From positions 1 to 64,000 of the forward strand of contig DVHF01000036.1 in the NCBI GenBank assembly GCA_018712265.1: a stretch of DNA of 64,000 nt, written 5' to 3'. Numbering within the stretch: the first letter of the stretch is position 1; each line of letters begins with the position of its first letter. This DNA is from Candidatus Gallacutalibacter pullicola. Lineage in GTDB: Bacteria; Bacillota; Clostridia; Oscillospirales; Acutalibacteraceae. Position numbers and translations under genes: made by a program. Below the pieces are notes generated by a model. That model was given only the letters and a program-made list of their open reading frames with translations. It made no database searches and was not told the DNA's origin. Shown here one piece after another: positions 24,769 through 33,419 of this stretch.

Positions 24769-27700
24769 GAAAGTTCCCCTCCTATTGTCTGGTTGAGTGA
24801 GAAAGAGTACAGCAGGCATTGGGTTACTGGCTGAGAGAAGCACTGCTGCACGGCCTCCCGGTACAGGGAGAGCTGTGCGCGGTACCGTTCCCAAAGCTCT
24901 GCCGGGGACGCGGCCCGGTCGGTTTTGTAGTCTACAATGACGAGACCGTTTTCTTCCTCAAAGATGCAGTCCACCGCGCCCTGAAGCACGATTTTCTGGT
25001 CTGCCGGATCGCCGGAAAGCTCCGGACGCACGCGCGACGCCGGGATCTCCACGGTGAAGCGGTATTCCCGCCAGCACCGGCGCGCCGACAGGATCCGCTG
25101 TGCCAGACCGCCCGCGAAAAAGGCGCGCACGCGGCGCATATCCACAACGCCGCCCTGCTCCGGCGTCAGCCAGCCGCCCTCCACCAGACGCGCGCGTTCC
25201 GCATCGGGATCCGCCGCGGCCGCGCCGTAATCGGCAAACTGCATATAGGCGTGCAGCGCCGTGCCGCGTTCCGCCGGGGTCATCCCCTTGCTGCCGAGGA
25301 ACGCTGGGCGCGAAAACGCGATGTATTGCTCCTCATATTCGCCGGACGCCAGCTCCGACGCCGCCACCTTTGCCGGGACGCCGCTGAGGGAATCCCACGG
25401 GTAGATGTAGTTCAAATTTTTGCGCAGGGTCTGCGAGAAAGCGGGATCCGGCTGCGCCGTGTGCTCCAGAAGCTGGCGATCGGCTTTTTCCGGTTCCTCC
25501 GGCGGCAGGAATACGCCGATCTCCCACGGCTGCGCGCCGGGATCCGCGGCGACGATATCGGACGGCGCAAAGGCGCGGTCGCGCAGGGCTTCCCCCTCGG
25601 GGCGGCGCAGCGCGCACAGCAGCAGCCAGTCGGAGATGCTGGAGGCGGACCGCACGACGTAGGGGGAGATCCGCGGGGCGTCGGTAAGCTGGGCGGCAAG
25701 CGCGCCGAGCGTCTTGTCGAGATGCTTCGGGGAGGCGACGAGGATCAGCTTTTCCCGCGCGCGTGTCATGGCGACATACAGGATGCGCAGCTCCTCCGAC
25801 ATGGATTCCCTGTCCTGCTCCACGGCGATCGCCTCGCGCGGGAGCGTCGTATAGCGGCAGAGCGTCTCCGCGTCGCGCAGCTTGACGCCCATCCCCAGCA
25901 CGGGATGGAGCAGCGAATCGCCGTGCTCCTTGTTGAACCGTCTGGCGCAGCCTGCCACGATGCAGATGGGGAATTCCAGCCCCTTGGAGCGGTGAATGCT
26001 CATCACGCGCACGACGTTCGACGCTTCGGTGAGCGTGGACGCGCCCGCGAGATCGTTCTCCTGCGCCTGCAGCCGGTCGAGAAACCGCACGAAGCCCGTC
26101 AGGCCGTTGTAGCCGGATTTTTCGTACCGGGCGGCGTGGCTGAGCAGCAGCCGGAGGTTCGCCAGCCTCAGCTCCCCGCCCGGCATAGCCTGCACCAGAT
26201 CGGGATAGCCGGTGCGCTCGTACAGCAGGCGGATGAAATCGTCGGCCGGCATGGTCGCCGCGACGGTGCGGTATTCCTCCATATCGCGCAGGAAGGCCTG
26301 GACGCGCGGATCGTCCGGCGCGGCGGCAAGCAGCGCGAAATAGAACGGGTCCTTGCGGTTGAGACGGCGGATCCGCGCCGCGTCGTCCGGCGTGAAGCCG
26401 TAGATCGGCGACAGGAGAGACGCGAGCAGCGGGATGTCCTGCACGGGGTTGTCGATCACGCGGAGCAGCGAGAGCATCACCGCGATTTCCGACGATTCAA
26501 AGAAGCCGCCCGCCGTATCCGCCCAGGCCGGCACGCCGAGCGACTGCAATTCCCGCGCGTAGACGGGCGCGTATTTATTGGCGCTGCGCAGCAGGATGCA
26601 GAAATCGCCCCACGTGCAGGCGCGCTGTTCGCCCCCGTCCGTGACCTGTACGCCGTCCGCGATCATTTGGGAGATCATTTGGGCGATGTGGCGGCTCTCG
26701 GCGATCTCAGAGGGGGTGTCCGGCCCCTGGGAGAGATCGATAATATCGAGCCGCGCCGCGCAGCCGGGCTGATCCGGGTACTGCGCGCCGGCGGCGAGAC
26801 ACTCCGTGCCGGTGTATTCGACGTCGCCCGCCTCGGGGGACATCAGCTGGCCGAACACATAGTTGACGGCGTCCGTCACCTCGCGGCGGGAGCGGAAGTT
26901 GCGGTCGAGCACGATCCGCGCCGGATAAGCGGGGTGCGCGCGGCCGTAGGGCGGGAAGCTTTCGCGGCGGGCGAGGAAGATGCCGGGCATCGCCTGCCGG
27001 AAGCCGTAGATGCTCTGTTTGACGTCGCCCACCATGAACAGGTTCGATTCGTCCCGCGAGACGGCGCGGAACAGCATATCCTGCGCCTCGTTCGTGTCCT
27101 GATATTCGTCCACCATCACCTCGTCGAACCGCGCGCCGATCTCCACGGCCTCCGGGGTGCGTTCCCAGCCGTCCGGGGTCGTTTTCACCAGCAGGCGCAG
27201 CGCCCAGTGCTCGAGATCGCCGAAATCGGCGGCGCGGCGCTCCGCCTTGAGCGCGTCGAGCGTGTCGGAGAACTTCCCCGTGACCTCGAACAGCTTCGCG
27301 AGCAGGGGGGCGATCCGCCGGATGTCGTCGCCGCATTCCTCCTCCGTCATGGAAAACAGCGCCTTGAGGCGATCGATGGTGTCTTTATATTCCTTGCGGG
27401 CCGCCGCCAGACGCAGCTTGAGCGGATCGTCGCCGTAGCCGCGCAGGGGCTTGAGCCGGGCGAGGGTATGCAGCGCAATGCGGCGCGCGATGGTATCCCA
27501 GTCGCCGGAACAGGCTGCGTCGCGCAAAGCGAGAAGCGCGGCGAGATCCTCCTCATACGCCCCGCTGTAGGCCGCGGCGAGCTTTTCGTCCTCCTGCATG
27601 GCGGCGATGCCGTTTTTCACGATGGTGATGCAGTAATCCACGGCGCTGTGGGCGTAGGAGAGCACGCACGCGCCCCACGCCGTCTGCCCGGCGGGCAGGC

Positions 27701-28307
27701 CCTCGCGGTACATGGCGGCCTTTTCCTTGAGCCAGCGCTGCGGGAACGGATGGCTGCGGATAAAATCGTACAGGGTGTTGATCGTGCGGATGATCCGGCT
27801 GTCGTCGCGGTCGCTGCTGAACGATTCCACCAGCTCGGAGAAAACGGGATCGTCCTGCGCGTAATAGTCCTCGAGCACGCGCGTGACAGCGTCGGTGCGC
27901 AGGAGGGCCATCTCGCTGTCGTCGGAGATGCGGAAATCGGGCGGGATGTCGAGCTTGAAGAAGTTGTCGCGGACGATCTCGCCGCAGAAGCTGTGCACCG
28001 TGCTGATGCTCGCGCGCTGGAGCAGGAGCTGCTGCCGCTGGAGCCGGAGGTTCGCGGGATCCGCGGCGATCAGCTCGGAAAGCCGCAGGGCGATGCGCTC
28101 TTTCATTTCGGCGGCGGCGGCGCGCGTGAATGTCACCACGAGCAGGCGGTCGGCGTCGGTGGGATTGACAGGGTCTGTCAGCCGTTCTATGACGCGCTGC
28201 ACCAGCACCGCCGTTTTGCCGGATCCCGCCGCTGCCGAGACGAGCACCGTCCCGCCGCGCGCCTCGATGGCGTCCTGCTGTTCGGGGGTCCAAATGCGTT
28301 TACTCAT
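24765..28307 (-). CDS. addA: ATP-dependent helicase/nuclease AddA
   Basis: 1180 residues, close to the family norm of about 1200. Start ATG 28307 lies inside the end of addB (8-bp overlap) with GGAGG just upstream. UvrD-type helicase motifs: TPEQQDAIEARGG (Q motif), VSAAAGSGKTAVL (Walker A, about residue 20-32), MVDEYQDTNEAQD (Walker B), MSIHRSKGLEFPICI (motif V), LYVAMTRAREKLIL (motif VI). The C-terminal RecB-type nuclease has VDCIFEEENGLVIVDYKTD. With AddB it resects double-strand breaks up to Chi for RecA loading. Very GC-rich, so long antisense frames exist and are artefacts. Confidence 0.96.
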   Translation of the reverse strand: MSKRIWTPEQQDAIEARGGTVLVSAAAGSGKTAVLVQRVIERLTDPVNPTDADRLLVVTFTRAAAAEMKERIALRLSELIAADPANLRLQRQQLLLQRASISTVHSFCGEIVRDNFFKLDIPPDFRISDDSEMALLRTDAVTRVLEDYYAQDDPVFSELVESFSSDRDDSRIIRTINTLYDFIRSHPFPQRWLKEKAAMYREGLPAGQTAWGACVLSYAHSAVDYCITIVKNGIAAMQEDEKLAAAYSGAYEEDLAALLALRDAACSGDWDTIARRIALHTLARLKPLRGYGDDPLKLRLAAARKEYKDTIDRLKALFSMTEEECGDDIRRIAPLLAKLFEVTGKFSDTLDALKAERRAADFGDLEHWALRLLVKTTPDGWERTPEAVEIGARFDEVMVDEYQDTNEAQDMLFRAVSRDESNLFMVGDVKQSIYGFRQAMPGIFLARRESFPPYGRAHPAYPARIVLDRNFRSRREVTDAVNYVFGQLMSPEAGDVEYTGTECLAAGAQYPDQPGCAARLDIIDLSQGPDTPSEIAESRHIAQMISQMIADGVQVTDGGEQRACTWGDFCILLRSANKYAPVYARELQSLGVPAWADTAGGFFESSEIAVMLSLLRVIDNPVQDIPLLASLLSPIYGFTPDDAARIRRLNRKDPFYFALLAAAPDDPRVQAFLRDMEEYRTVAATMPADDFIRLLYERTGYPDLVQAMPGGELRLANLRLLLSHAARYEKSGYNGLTGFVRFLDRLQAQENDLAGASTLTEASNVVRVMSIHRSKGLEFPICIVAGCARRFNKEHGDSLLHPVLGMGVKLRDAETLCRYTTLPREAIAVEQDRESMSEELRILYVAMTRAREKLILVASPKHLDKTLGALAAQLTDAPRISPYVVRSASSISDWLLLCALRRPEGEALRDRAFAPSDIVAADPGAQPWEIGVFLPPEEPEKADRQLLEHTAQPDPAFSQTLRKNLNYIYPWDSLSGVPAKVAASELASGEYEEQYIAFSRPAFLGSKGMTPAERGTALHAYMQFADYGAAAADPDAERARLVEGGWLTPEQGGVVDMRRVRAFFAGGLAQRILSARRCWREYRFTVEIPASRVRPELSGDPADQKIVLQGAVDCIFEEENGLVIVDYKTDRAASPAELWERYRAQLSLYREAVQQCFSQPVTQCLLYSFSLNQTIGGELS

Positions 28308-31300
28308 CGTCATCCTCCTGTTCCATCCGTTTGAGCGCCTCGGCCTTGCCGCATTGGAGCAGATCGCGGCCGCCGTCGTCGCGCTCATGGCCGCAGATCG
28401 CGAAATAGGGGCAGTACTGGCAGGCGTCACGGCCGCCCTTGAGCGGATCCGCCGCCACGTCGCCCTCCCGCAGCGTGAGCGCCATGCGCGCCGCCATTTT
28501 GCGGATATAGCCGAGGATCCGCCCCATCTCATGGCGGTCGACTACGTTGTCGCGCCGGGCCGGTTTGCCGTCCTTGAGCGCGACGGGGATGTATTTCCCC
28601 TCCGCCTTTTCTTCCATAGCGGTGATGATCTCGGGATCGTCGAGCACCAGTCCCGTCATGCGCAGCCGCTTTTCTGCCTCGCGGCGGATCTCCTCCTTCG
28701 ACTGGCTGTGACGCGCCGGGACAAACGGGCGCGACGCGGGCATATAGAGCACGCCCGCAGGCTCCGCCCCGGCCGATTCGATGACGGCGGCGAGGTACAG
28801 GAGCATCTGCATATTCAGGCCGCTGAGCACGTCGGAGAGCTTGAAGTCCTTGCCGCCCGTCTTGTAATCGATGACGCGCAGGTACGTTTCGCCGTCCTTT
28901 TCGAGCACGTCCAGCCGATCGATTTTGCCCTCGATGGAGACGCTGGAGCCGTCCGGCAGCGGGATGCGCAGCGGATGGTACTTCCCGCCGGGACGGAGCT
29001 CGAGCTCATATTCGGCGGGCTGGAACCGGCTCTGCGTCAGCTCAGCGGCGATGTGGCCGATCACCACCTGCGCGGAATCGGCCAGGCGGTCGAACAGGAA
29101 GTTGAAGCGCGGCGATTTGCCCTCCTTGCCGCCCATCTTCTTTTCGACGTATTTTTCGATGTATTCGGCCACCAGCTTTTTGCGTCCGCGCCCGCTCATG
29201 GCGGCCAGCTTTTCGCTGCCCTCGTTTTTCAGCGTGTTCTCAAGCAGGTAGTGCATCAGGCTGCCGTATTCGAGAGGGTTCATCTCCGCGGGGCGGCGCT
29301 CCCGCGCGCCCAGCCCGTAGCGGCAGAAATACTGGAACCGGCACAGGTGGTACGTTTCGATCTGCGAGGCGGAAACGTGCTGTCCGCCTTCCATCAGGTC
29401 CCGGATGCACACAGGGGATTCCAGACGCATCGGCAGTCGGTTCCCGGCGCGTTCCAGAGCTTCCAGACGCGGGCCGAAGCCCTCGCGCTCCCCGAGCACC
29501 TCCCGCAGCGACGCGAGCATCGGGGAATCCTGCCGCCAGCTTCTGGCGGCAAGCTCAAAGGCGGGATCCGGCGCGCTGGCGAACGCCTGCGGCGGGACGA
29601 ACAGCGCGTTCAGGCGGCGCAGGTGCGGCAGGGCGGAGAGGGCCTCCGAGAGGATGACCGAGGGCGATTTCGCTTCCCCGTCCAGACCGGCGGACGGCGC
29701 GGAGAGATACAGCCGTTCTGACGGGCTGCACATGGAGGAATAGGCGAGGAACCGTTCCTCCACGGCCTCGTCCTCCGGCGTATCGGCCAGCGTCAGGCCG
29801 AGCCGGATCAGCTCGCGGCGTTCCTCTGTGCTGAATACGCCGCCCGGCACAGCCGTCTGCGGGAATTCCCCCTGCGCTGCACCCAATAAAAATACGACCT
29901 TGGGTTCGTGCGGCCGGACGCGGTCCGCCACGCCGACCGTCACCTCATCGAGCCCCTGCGGGATACTTGCGATGTCCCCGGCGCGGATCACCTGACGCAG
30001 GAGATCGGCGTATCGCTGTGGATCCATGCGCCGCTCCCGGAGCACCAGCGCCGTCTGGTCGAGGATTTCCATGAGCATGTCCCACAGCCGCACCTGCTGC
30101 CCGGCAAGCTCGTGCTGGCCGCAGTCCTTCAGGCGGCGGTACAGGTGTTTGAGGGATTCCGCCGCCCCGATGCGTTCCAGCAGGCGGTACACGGCGCGCG
30201 CGATCCCGTCGCCGTCCGTGTCGCGGACAGCCTCGGAAAATTCGGCAAGAGGTTCGGTGATCCGTTTGCGGATGTCGTTGACGCGCGCGAGGATTTCGGC
30301 TTCCTCGTCCCCAAAGGTTTCCAGAAAGCCGCGCGGGTTTTCGGTCCATTCCTCGCGCCATTTTCGGCCGCTGATTTTCCACAGGAACACATAGTTTTCG
30401 AGTTCGGAGATCTCGTCCTGGGAGAATCCGGCAAGCCCCGTCTTGAGCCACGCGAGCACGTCGTCCGACTGGAACCCGCCGCGCACGATCCGGAACGCGC
30501 CCAGCACAAGGCGCATGAGCGGCTCCGCGTCGATGGCGCGAGGGCGGTCGAGAAAGGCAGGGACCTTCCAGCGTTCCAGCGCGGCCGGGAGGCACGTGTG
30601 GTAGGATTCCATAGATCGGACGATGATGGCGAAATCGCGGTACCGGTAGCCGTGCTCCATCACAAGGCGTCGGATGGTCAGCGCGGCGAATTCGGCTTCG
30701 TCGTAGCAGTCGCGCGCCTGGTAGATGGTGACGGCGTCGGTTTTTTCGGGATATGATTCGCGTCCCGGACGGAACACGCTGCGTTCCAGCGCGGCGAGGG
30801 CGGGATCACGGAACCGCACGCCGCCGGCGAGGTATTCGGGCGCGGCGACGGCGATGTTATTGTTTTTGGCGATGCGGATCAGGCGCTGCGCCGTCTTGCG
30901 GACGAGCGAGAACAGTCCCATGCCGTTTTCGGGATCGTCGATCCGGTCGGCGCACAATGTGACATAGACGTCCCCGGCCTGCCGCAGGATACATTCCAGC
31001 ACGTCGAATTCCTGCGCGGTAAAGCCCTTAAAGGAATCGACGGCGACGGTGTATCCGGAGAAGAACGGTTCCTCCCGGAGCTTTTTGGCGAGCCGCGTGA
31101 GATCGTCGAGCGGATCGAGGTAGGTGCGCGCGACGAGCGCGTCATAGGCGGAGAGGATGAGCGCGATCTCCTTGGTTTTTTCGCGCAGCGTGCTGTCCGG
31201 GACGGCGGCTGAAATTTCCAGCAGCCTTTCCGGGGACTGCGCGCACATTTTCATTTCGGTAGAGATGCTCAGCATCAGCGAGGCGAGTTCCGGTGTGCGC

Positions 31301-31638
31301 GCGTGGCGGCGGTACAGCGGCAGCTGATCGGATAGTTCCTCGAGCGCAAGGCTCATCAGAATGCTTCTCCCGCCGTCGTCGAGCCGTTTCCCGGCGATCC
31401 CGCCGTACTGCCGGAACACCAGATCGGTCAGCCGCGTAAAGCTTGTCACGGAGACGCGCTGTGCGTGTTCCGGTCCCAGCAGGGAAAGCATTGATCGTTC
31501 ACTTTCAAAGGAATACTGCTCCGGGACCAGCAGCATCAGCTTTTCGCGCCCCTCCTCCGCCAGCCGGTACAGCAGCTGCTGTGCCTGAAATGTCTTGCCG
31601 CTCCCTGCACATCCTAAAATCAGATGAAGCACCTTCAT
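28300..31638 (-). CDS. addB: ATP-dependent nuclease subunit AddB
   Basis: 1112 residues from ATG 31638; the frame continues upstream through the R1 repeat but that part is repeat, and the ribosome site GAAAGGGGG fixes the start. MKVLHLILGCAGSGKTFQAQ carries the single Walker A. The C-terminal nuclease has the DYKTGG motif (LRVIDYKTGG). The Fe-S cluster cysteines are present: YHLCRFQYFC far upstream and ACQYCPYFAIC near the end (C-x2-C-x5-C). AddB is the non-motor partner that binds Chi. Transcription starts apparently inside the R1 element copy C upstream. Confidence 0.95.
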   Translation of the reverse strand: MKVLHLILGCAGSGKTFQAQQLLYRLAEEGREKLMLLVPEQYSFESERSMLSLLGPEHAQRVSVTSFTRLTDLVFRQYGGIAGKRLDDGGRSILMSLALEELSDQLPLYRRHARTPELASLMLSISTEMKMCAQSPERLLEISAAVPDSTLREKTKEIALILSAYDALVARTYLDPLDDLTRLAKKLREEPFFSGYTVAVDSFKGFTAQEFDVLECILRQAGDVYVTLCADRIDDPENGMGLFSLVRKTAQRLIRIAKNNNIAVAAPEYLAGGVRFRDPALAALERSVFRPGRESYPEKTDAVTIYQARDCYDEAEFAALTIRRLVMEHGYRYRDFAIIVRSMESYHTCLPAALERWKVPAFLDRPRAIDAEPLMRLVLGAFRIVRGGFQSDDVLAWLKTGLAGFSQDEISELENYVFLWKISGRKWREEWTENPRGFLETFGDEEAEILARVNDIRKRITEPLAEFSEAVRDTDGDGIARAVYRLLERIGAAESLKHLYRRLKDCGQHELAGQQVRLWDMLMEILDQTALVLRERRMDPQRYADLLRQVIRAGDIASIPQGLDEVTVGVADRVRPHEPKVVFLLGAAQGEFPQTAVPGGVFSTEERRELIRLGLTLADTPEDEAVEERFLAYSSMCSPSERLYLSAPSAGLDGEAKSPSVILSEALSALPHLRRLNALFVPPQAFASAPDPAFELAARSWRQDSPMLASLREVLGEREGFGPRLEALERAGNRLPMRLESPVCIRDLMEGGQHVSASQIETYHLCRFQYFCRYGLGARERRPAEMNPLEYGSLMHYLLENTLKNEGSEKLAAMSGRGRKKLVAEYIEKYVEKKMGGKEGKSPRFNFLFDRLADSAQVVIGHIAAELTQSRFQPAEYELELRPGGKYHPLRIPLPDGSSVSIEGKIDRLDVLEKDGETYLRVIDYKTGGKDFKLSDVLSGLNMQMLLYLAAVIESAGAEPAGVLYMPASRPFVPARHSQSKEEIRREAEKRLRMTGLVLDDPEIITAMEEKAEGKYIPVALKDGKPARRDNVVDRHEMGRILGYIRKMAARMALTLREGDVAADPLKGGRDACQYCPYFAICGHERDDGGRDLLQCGKAEALKRMEQEDDDE

Positions 31639-31644
31639 CCCCCT

Positions 31645-31991
31645 TTCGTTCTGGCAGGCTTCACGCCTGCCCTTGCCGGGGGTTCCACCCCCAGCGCCCC
31701 TGTGCAGGCTAAGCCTGCACGTAGATCGCGCCCGCTCCCTCCGGTCGCCCGGATTGGTGCGCGATCTGGCTGTTTTGCCCGCGTTGCAGCCTGTCTGCAA
31801 ATATTATGCCAAGCTAAATCCCTGACCAGCCCGCCACCGCGACAGAGTACCAATGCGAATGGTATTCCCGCGGAGGTCACGACGCGCGGCGCGAATTACG
31901 TCCAGGCTTAGCCTTGTCAGCGACCGGAGGGAGCAATCCGCGAATTGCTCACCGCGGGTGTGCGGACTCAGCCCATCTGTTGACATTATAT
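31645..31991 (-). repeat. R1 promoter-bearing repeat, copy C (two cores)
   Basis: Reads towards addB. Two -10 boxes on the minus strand: TATAAT at 31990-31985 followed by GTCAACAGA, and CATAAT at 31808-31803 in TTGGCATAATATT. Downstream modules are GCAACGCGGGC, GGGCGACCGGAGGGAGCG, the palindrome GTGCAGGCTAAGCCTGCAC (plus 31702-31720), GGGGGTGGAACCCCC and GCAGGCGTGAAGCCTGC. The addB-proximal 103 nt equal copy B except for two bases, up to the Shine-Dalgarno. A GCGCGTCGTGACCTCCGC block and TACTCTGTCGCGGTGGC lie between the two cores. Confidence 0.85.
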
Positions 31992-32099
31992 CACATAGTG
32001 GATTTCTGCGGCAACAGATTTTGGAACATTCTTTCGGTCAGCAGCTTGGGAAATATATCTGCAATATTTTAGAATCTTTTAAAACAAAGATAATATTTT

Positions 32100-32205
32100 T
32101 CATGGTATAATGTCCACAGAGTACTACAAACGCGGGTATCTAAGCCCAATCACGCACCTGGCTGGGCGACCAGAGGGAGCGAGCGCGATCTACGTGCAGG
32201 CTAAA
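32100..32205 (+). repeat. R1 repeat, copy D (core only, truncated)
   Basis: Core CATGGTATAATGTCCACAGA (TATAAT 32106-32111), CTACAAACGCGGG, AAGCCCAATC, GGGCGACCAGAGGGAGCGAG, GCGATCTACGTGCAGGCTAA, where the terminal palindrome is cut in half (CAGGCTAA then AGACAC). It is divergent from copy C, 121 bp between the two nearest -10 boxes, and points at the degraded gene beginning at 32204. The 31992-32099 stretch between is A/T-rich and otherwise empty. Confidence 0.75.
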
Positions 32206-32380
32206 GACACAGCAGGCCCAAATCCTGACTCAGCTGGATCAGTCTGTGAAGCTGGATAAGGTTTCGGAGATGACAGAGGATCGGATGCTTCAGCTCAGGA
32301 GAGAGGAACTCGCGGTCAACAGGGAATCTGTGCGCGTCATGGAATATTTTGAATACAATATCGGGTCTCTCCCGCGATAA
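32204..32380 (+). pseudogene. 5'-truncated coding remnant abutting R1 copy D
   Basis: From the exact break of the R1 palindrome an open frame runs 58 codons to TAA at 32378. It reads KTQQAQILTQLDQSVKLDKV, then EMTEDRMLQLRREELAVNRE, SVRVMEYFEYNIGSLPR, an amphipathic, glutamine/glutamate-rich helical pattern that looks truly coding but has no start codon at its head. The C-terminal end continues in sense in the next frame (see following entry), so a lost base near 32372-32376 may have split one gene. Internal ATG at 32268 could still start a 37-residue product. Confidence 0.45.
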
Positions 32381-33008
32381 TATCCAGCGGAATATGAAGG
32401 TGAACCAGTTCATGAACCACCGCTACCGGCGTGCAGACGGCTCGTCCTACAAAATCCCAAATTCAGCCGCGTATCGGGATTCCGCCCAGTTTGCCAAACC
32501 GATCGGGCGGACCGCGGACGTTACACAGGAGGAGATGTACAACCTGTGCGATAACTTCCATATTGTGAAAGAGGGCAAGCACCTCGACGGCACTAATGCA
32601 GGAGAAAATGAACCAAAAGCCGCCATGGCGCGGGAACTGGAGCTTCAGCGTGCGGCATACCGGGAGATACGGGAATATACCGATGCCCGGCCGGAAATAT
32701 TCCACAACCCGAATTTTTCTCAGAAAGATTTTTCCAAAGCCGCCGACGACTTTTTCCTGGTTCACAGCAAGGTGCAGTGCATGAATGTGAGAGGGCATAC
32801 GCTCCTGTCAAGCTCCCTCTTCAGCGGTTTGTCGAAGGAGGAACAGGAGGAGATGAAGGAGATGGATGCGTTTTCCCACGGCGTTATGTGGTTTATCCGG
32901 AATATCCAGAATGACGTCTCATCTGGATTCATGAAAGATGAGCACTGGACCGACACCTCCCGCACCATGGAGGACCGCATAGAAAGATACAGAAAAACAG
33001 GCAAATGA
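32349..33008 (+). CDS. Hypothetical protein, possibly 3' part of a frameshifted gene
   Basis: 219 residues if counted from TTG 32349, 204 from ATG 32394; neither has a good ribosome site. The preceding remnant ends NIGSLPR and this frame continues DNIQRNMKVNQFMNHRYRR, so a single missing base would join them into about 275 residues. The body is charged and alpha-helical (KAAMARELELQRAAYREIRE, LSKEEQEEMKEMDAF) with no membrane helix or signal peptide, and no family I recognise. It lies upstream of the xpaC/telA pair on the same strand, separated by another R1 copy. Probably once part of that neighbourhood; function unknown. Confidence 0.55.
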   Translation: MNTISGLSRDNIQRNMKVNQFMNHRYRRADGSSYKIPNSAAYRDSAQFAKPIGRTADVTQEEMYNLCDNFHIVKEGKHLDGTNAGENEPKAAMARELELQRAAYREIREYTDARPEIFHNPNFSQKDFSKAADDFFLVHSKVQCMNVRGHTLLSSSLFSGLSKEEQEEMKEMDAFSHGVMWFIRNIQNDVSSGFMKDEHWTDTSRTMEDRIERYRKTGK

Positions 33009-33147
33009 GTCTGTTTTGAGCATAGGGGAGGGGATCTGTATTTTGCGGATCCTCTCCCTGCATTTTGTCAGAGGGGATTCGCAGAGAAAGGGAAAATTTC
33101 CCGCTTGTCAACAGATTTCTTCACGGGTACAGGATGCAATTTTCGGC

Positions 33148-33176
33148 TTGTCAATACAATGGAAATGCGGTATAAT
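33148..33176 (+). promoter_or_regulatory. Promoter at the head of R1 copy E
   Basis: TTGTCA (33148-33153), 17-bp spacer, TATAAT (33171-33176), in the gap between the hypothetical gene and xpaC. A second -10 (TATAAT 33300-33305) follows inside the same repeat. Confidence 0.6.
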
Positions 33177-33412
33177 ATTCGCAGGCAGTCTAAGCATGGA
33201 TCTGCGGTCAGCAGAACGCGTCGCGCGTTGTGACCTCCGCGGAAATGCTCATAATCTCAGATACTCTGTCGCGGCGGGAAGCCGGTTAGGAATATAGTAT
33301 ATAATGTTTACAGAAAGTTATAATCGCGGGCCAGGCTAAGCCTGTGTATACCACTTAGCTGAGCGGAGGTACGACGCGTGCGCGTTTTGCCCACCGCAGG
33401 TGTGAGGAAAGG
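33165..33412 (+). repeat. R1 promoter-bearing repeat, copy E
   Basis: Modules: TATAATATTCGCAGGCAG, CGCGTCGCGCGTTGTGACCT, ATACTCTGTCGCGGCGGG, core GGTTAGGAATATAGTATATA with TATAAT at 33300-33305 and CAGAAAGTTATAATCGCGGG, the palindrome CAGGCTAAGCCTG (33333-33345), CTGAGCGGAGGTACGACGCG and CCCACCGCAGGTGTG, ending at the ribosome site of xpaC. Two -10 boxes 129 bp apart. Confidence 0.8.
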
Positions 33413-33419
33413 AAAGGTT

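Noticed and set aside
24819-28334. 1171-codon open frame on the plus strand
   Set aside because: It is the exact antisense of addA, whose helicase and nuclease motifs are intact; the GC-rich codon pattern of addA keeps the opposite strand open.
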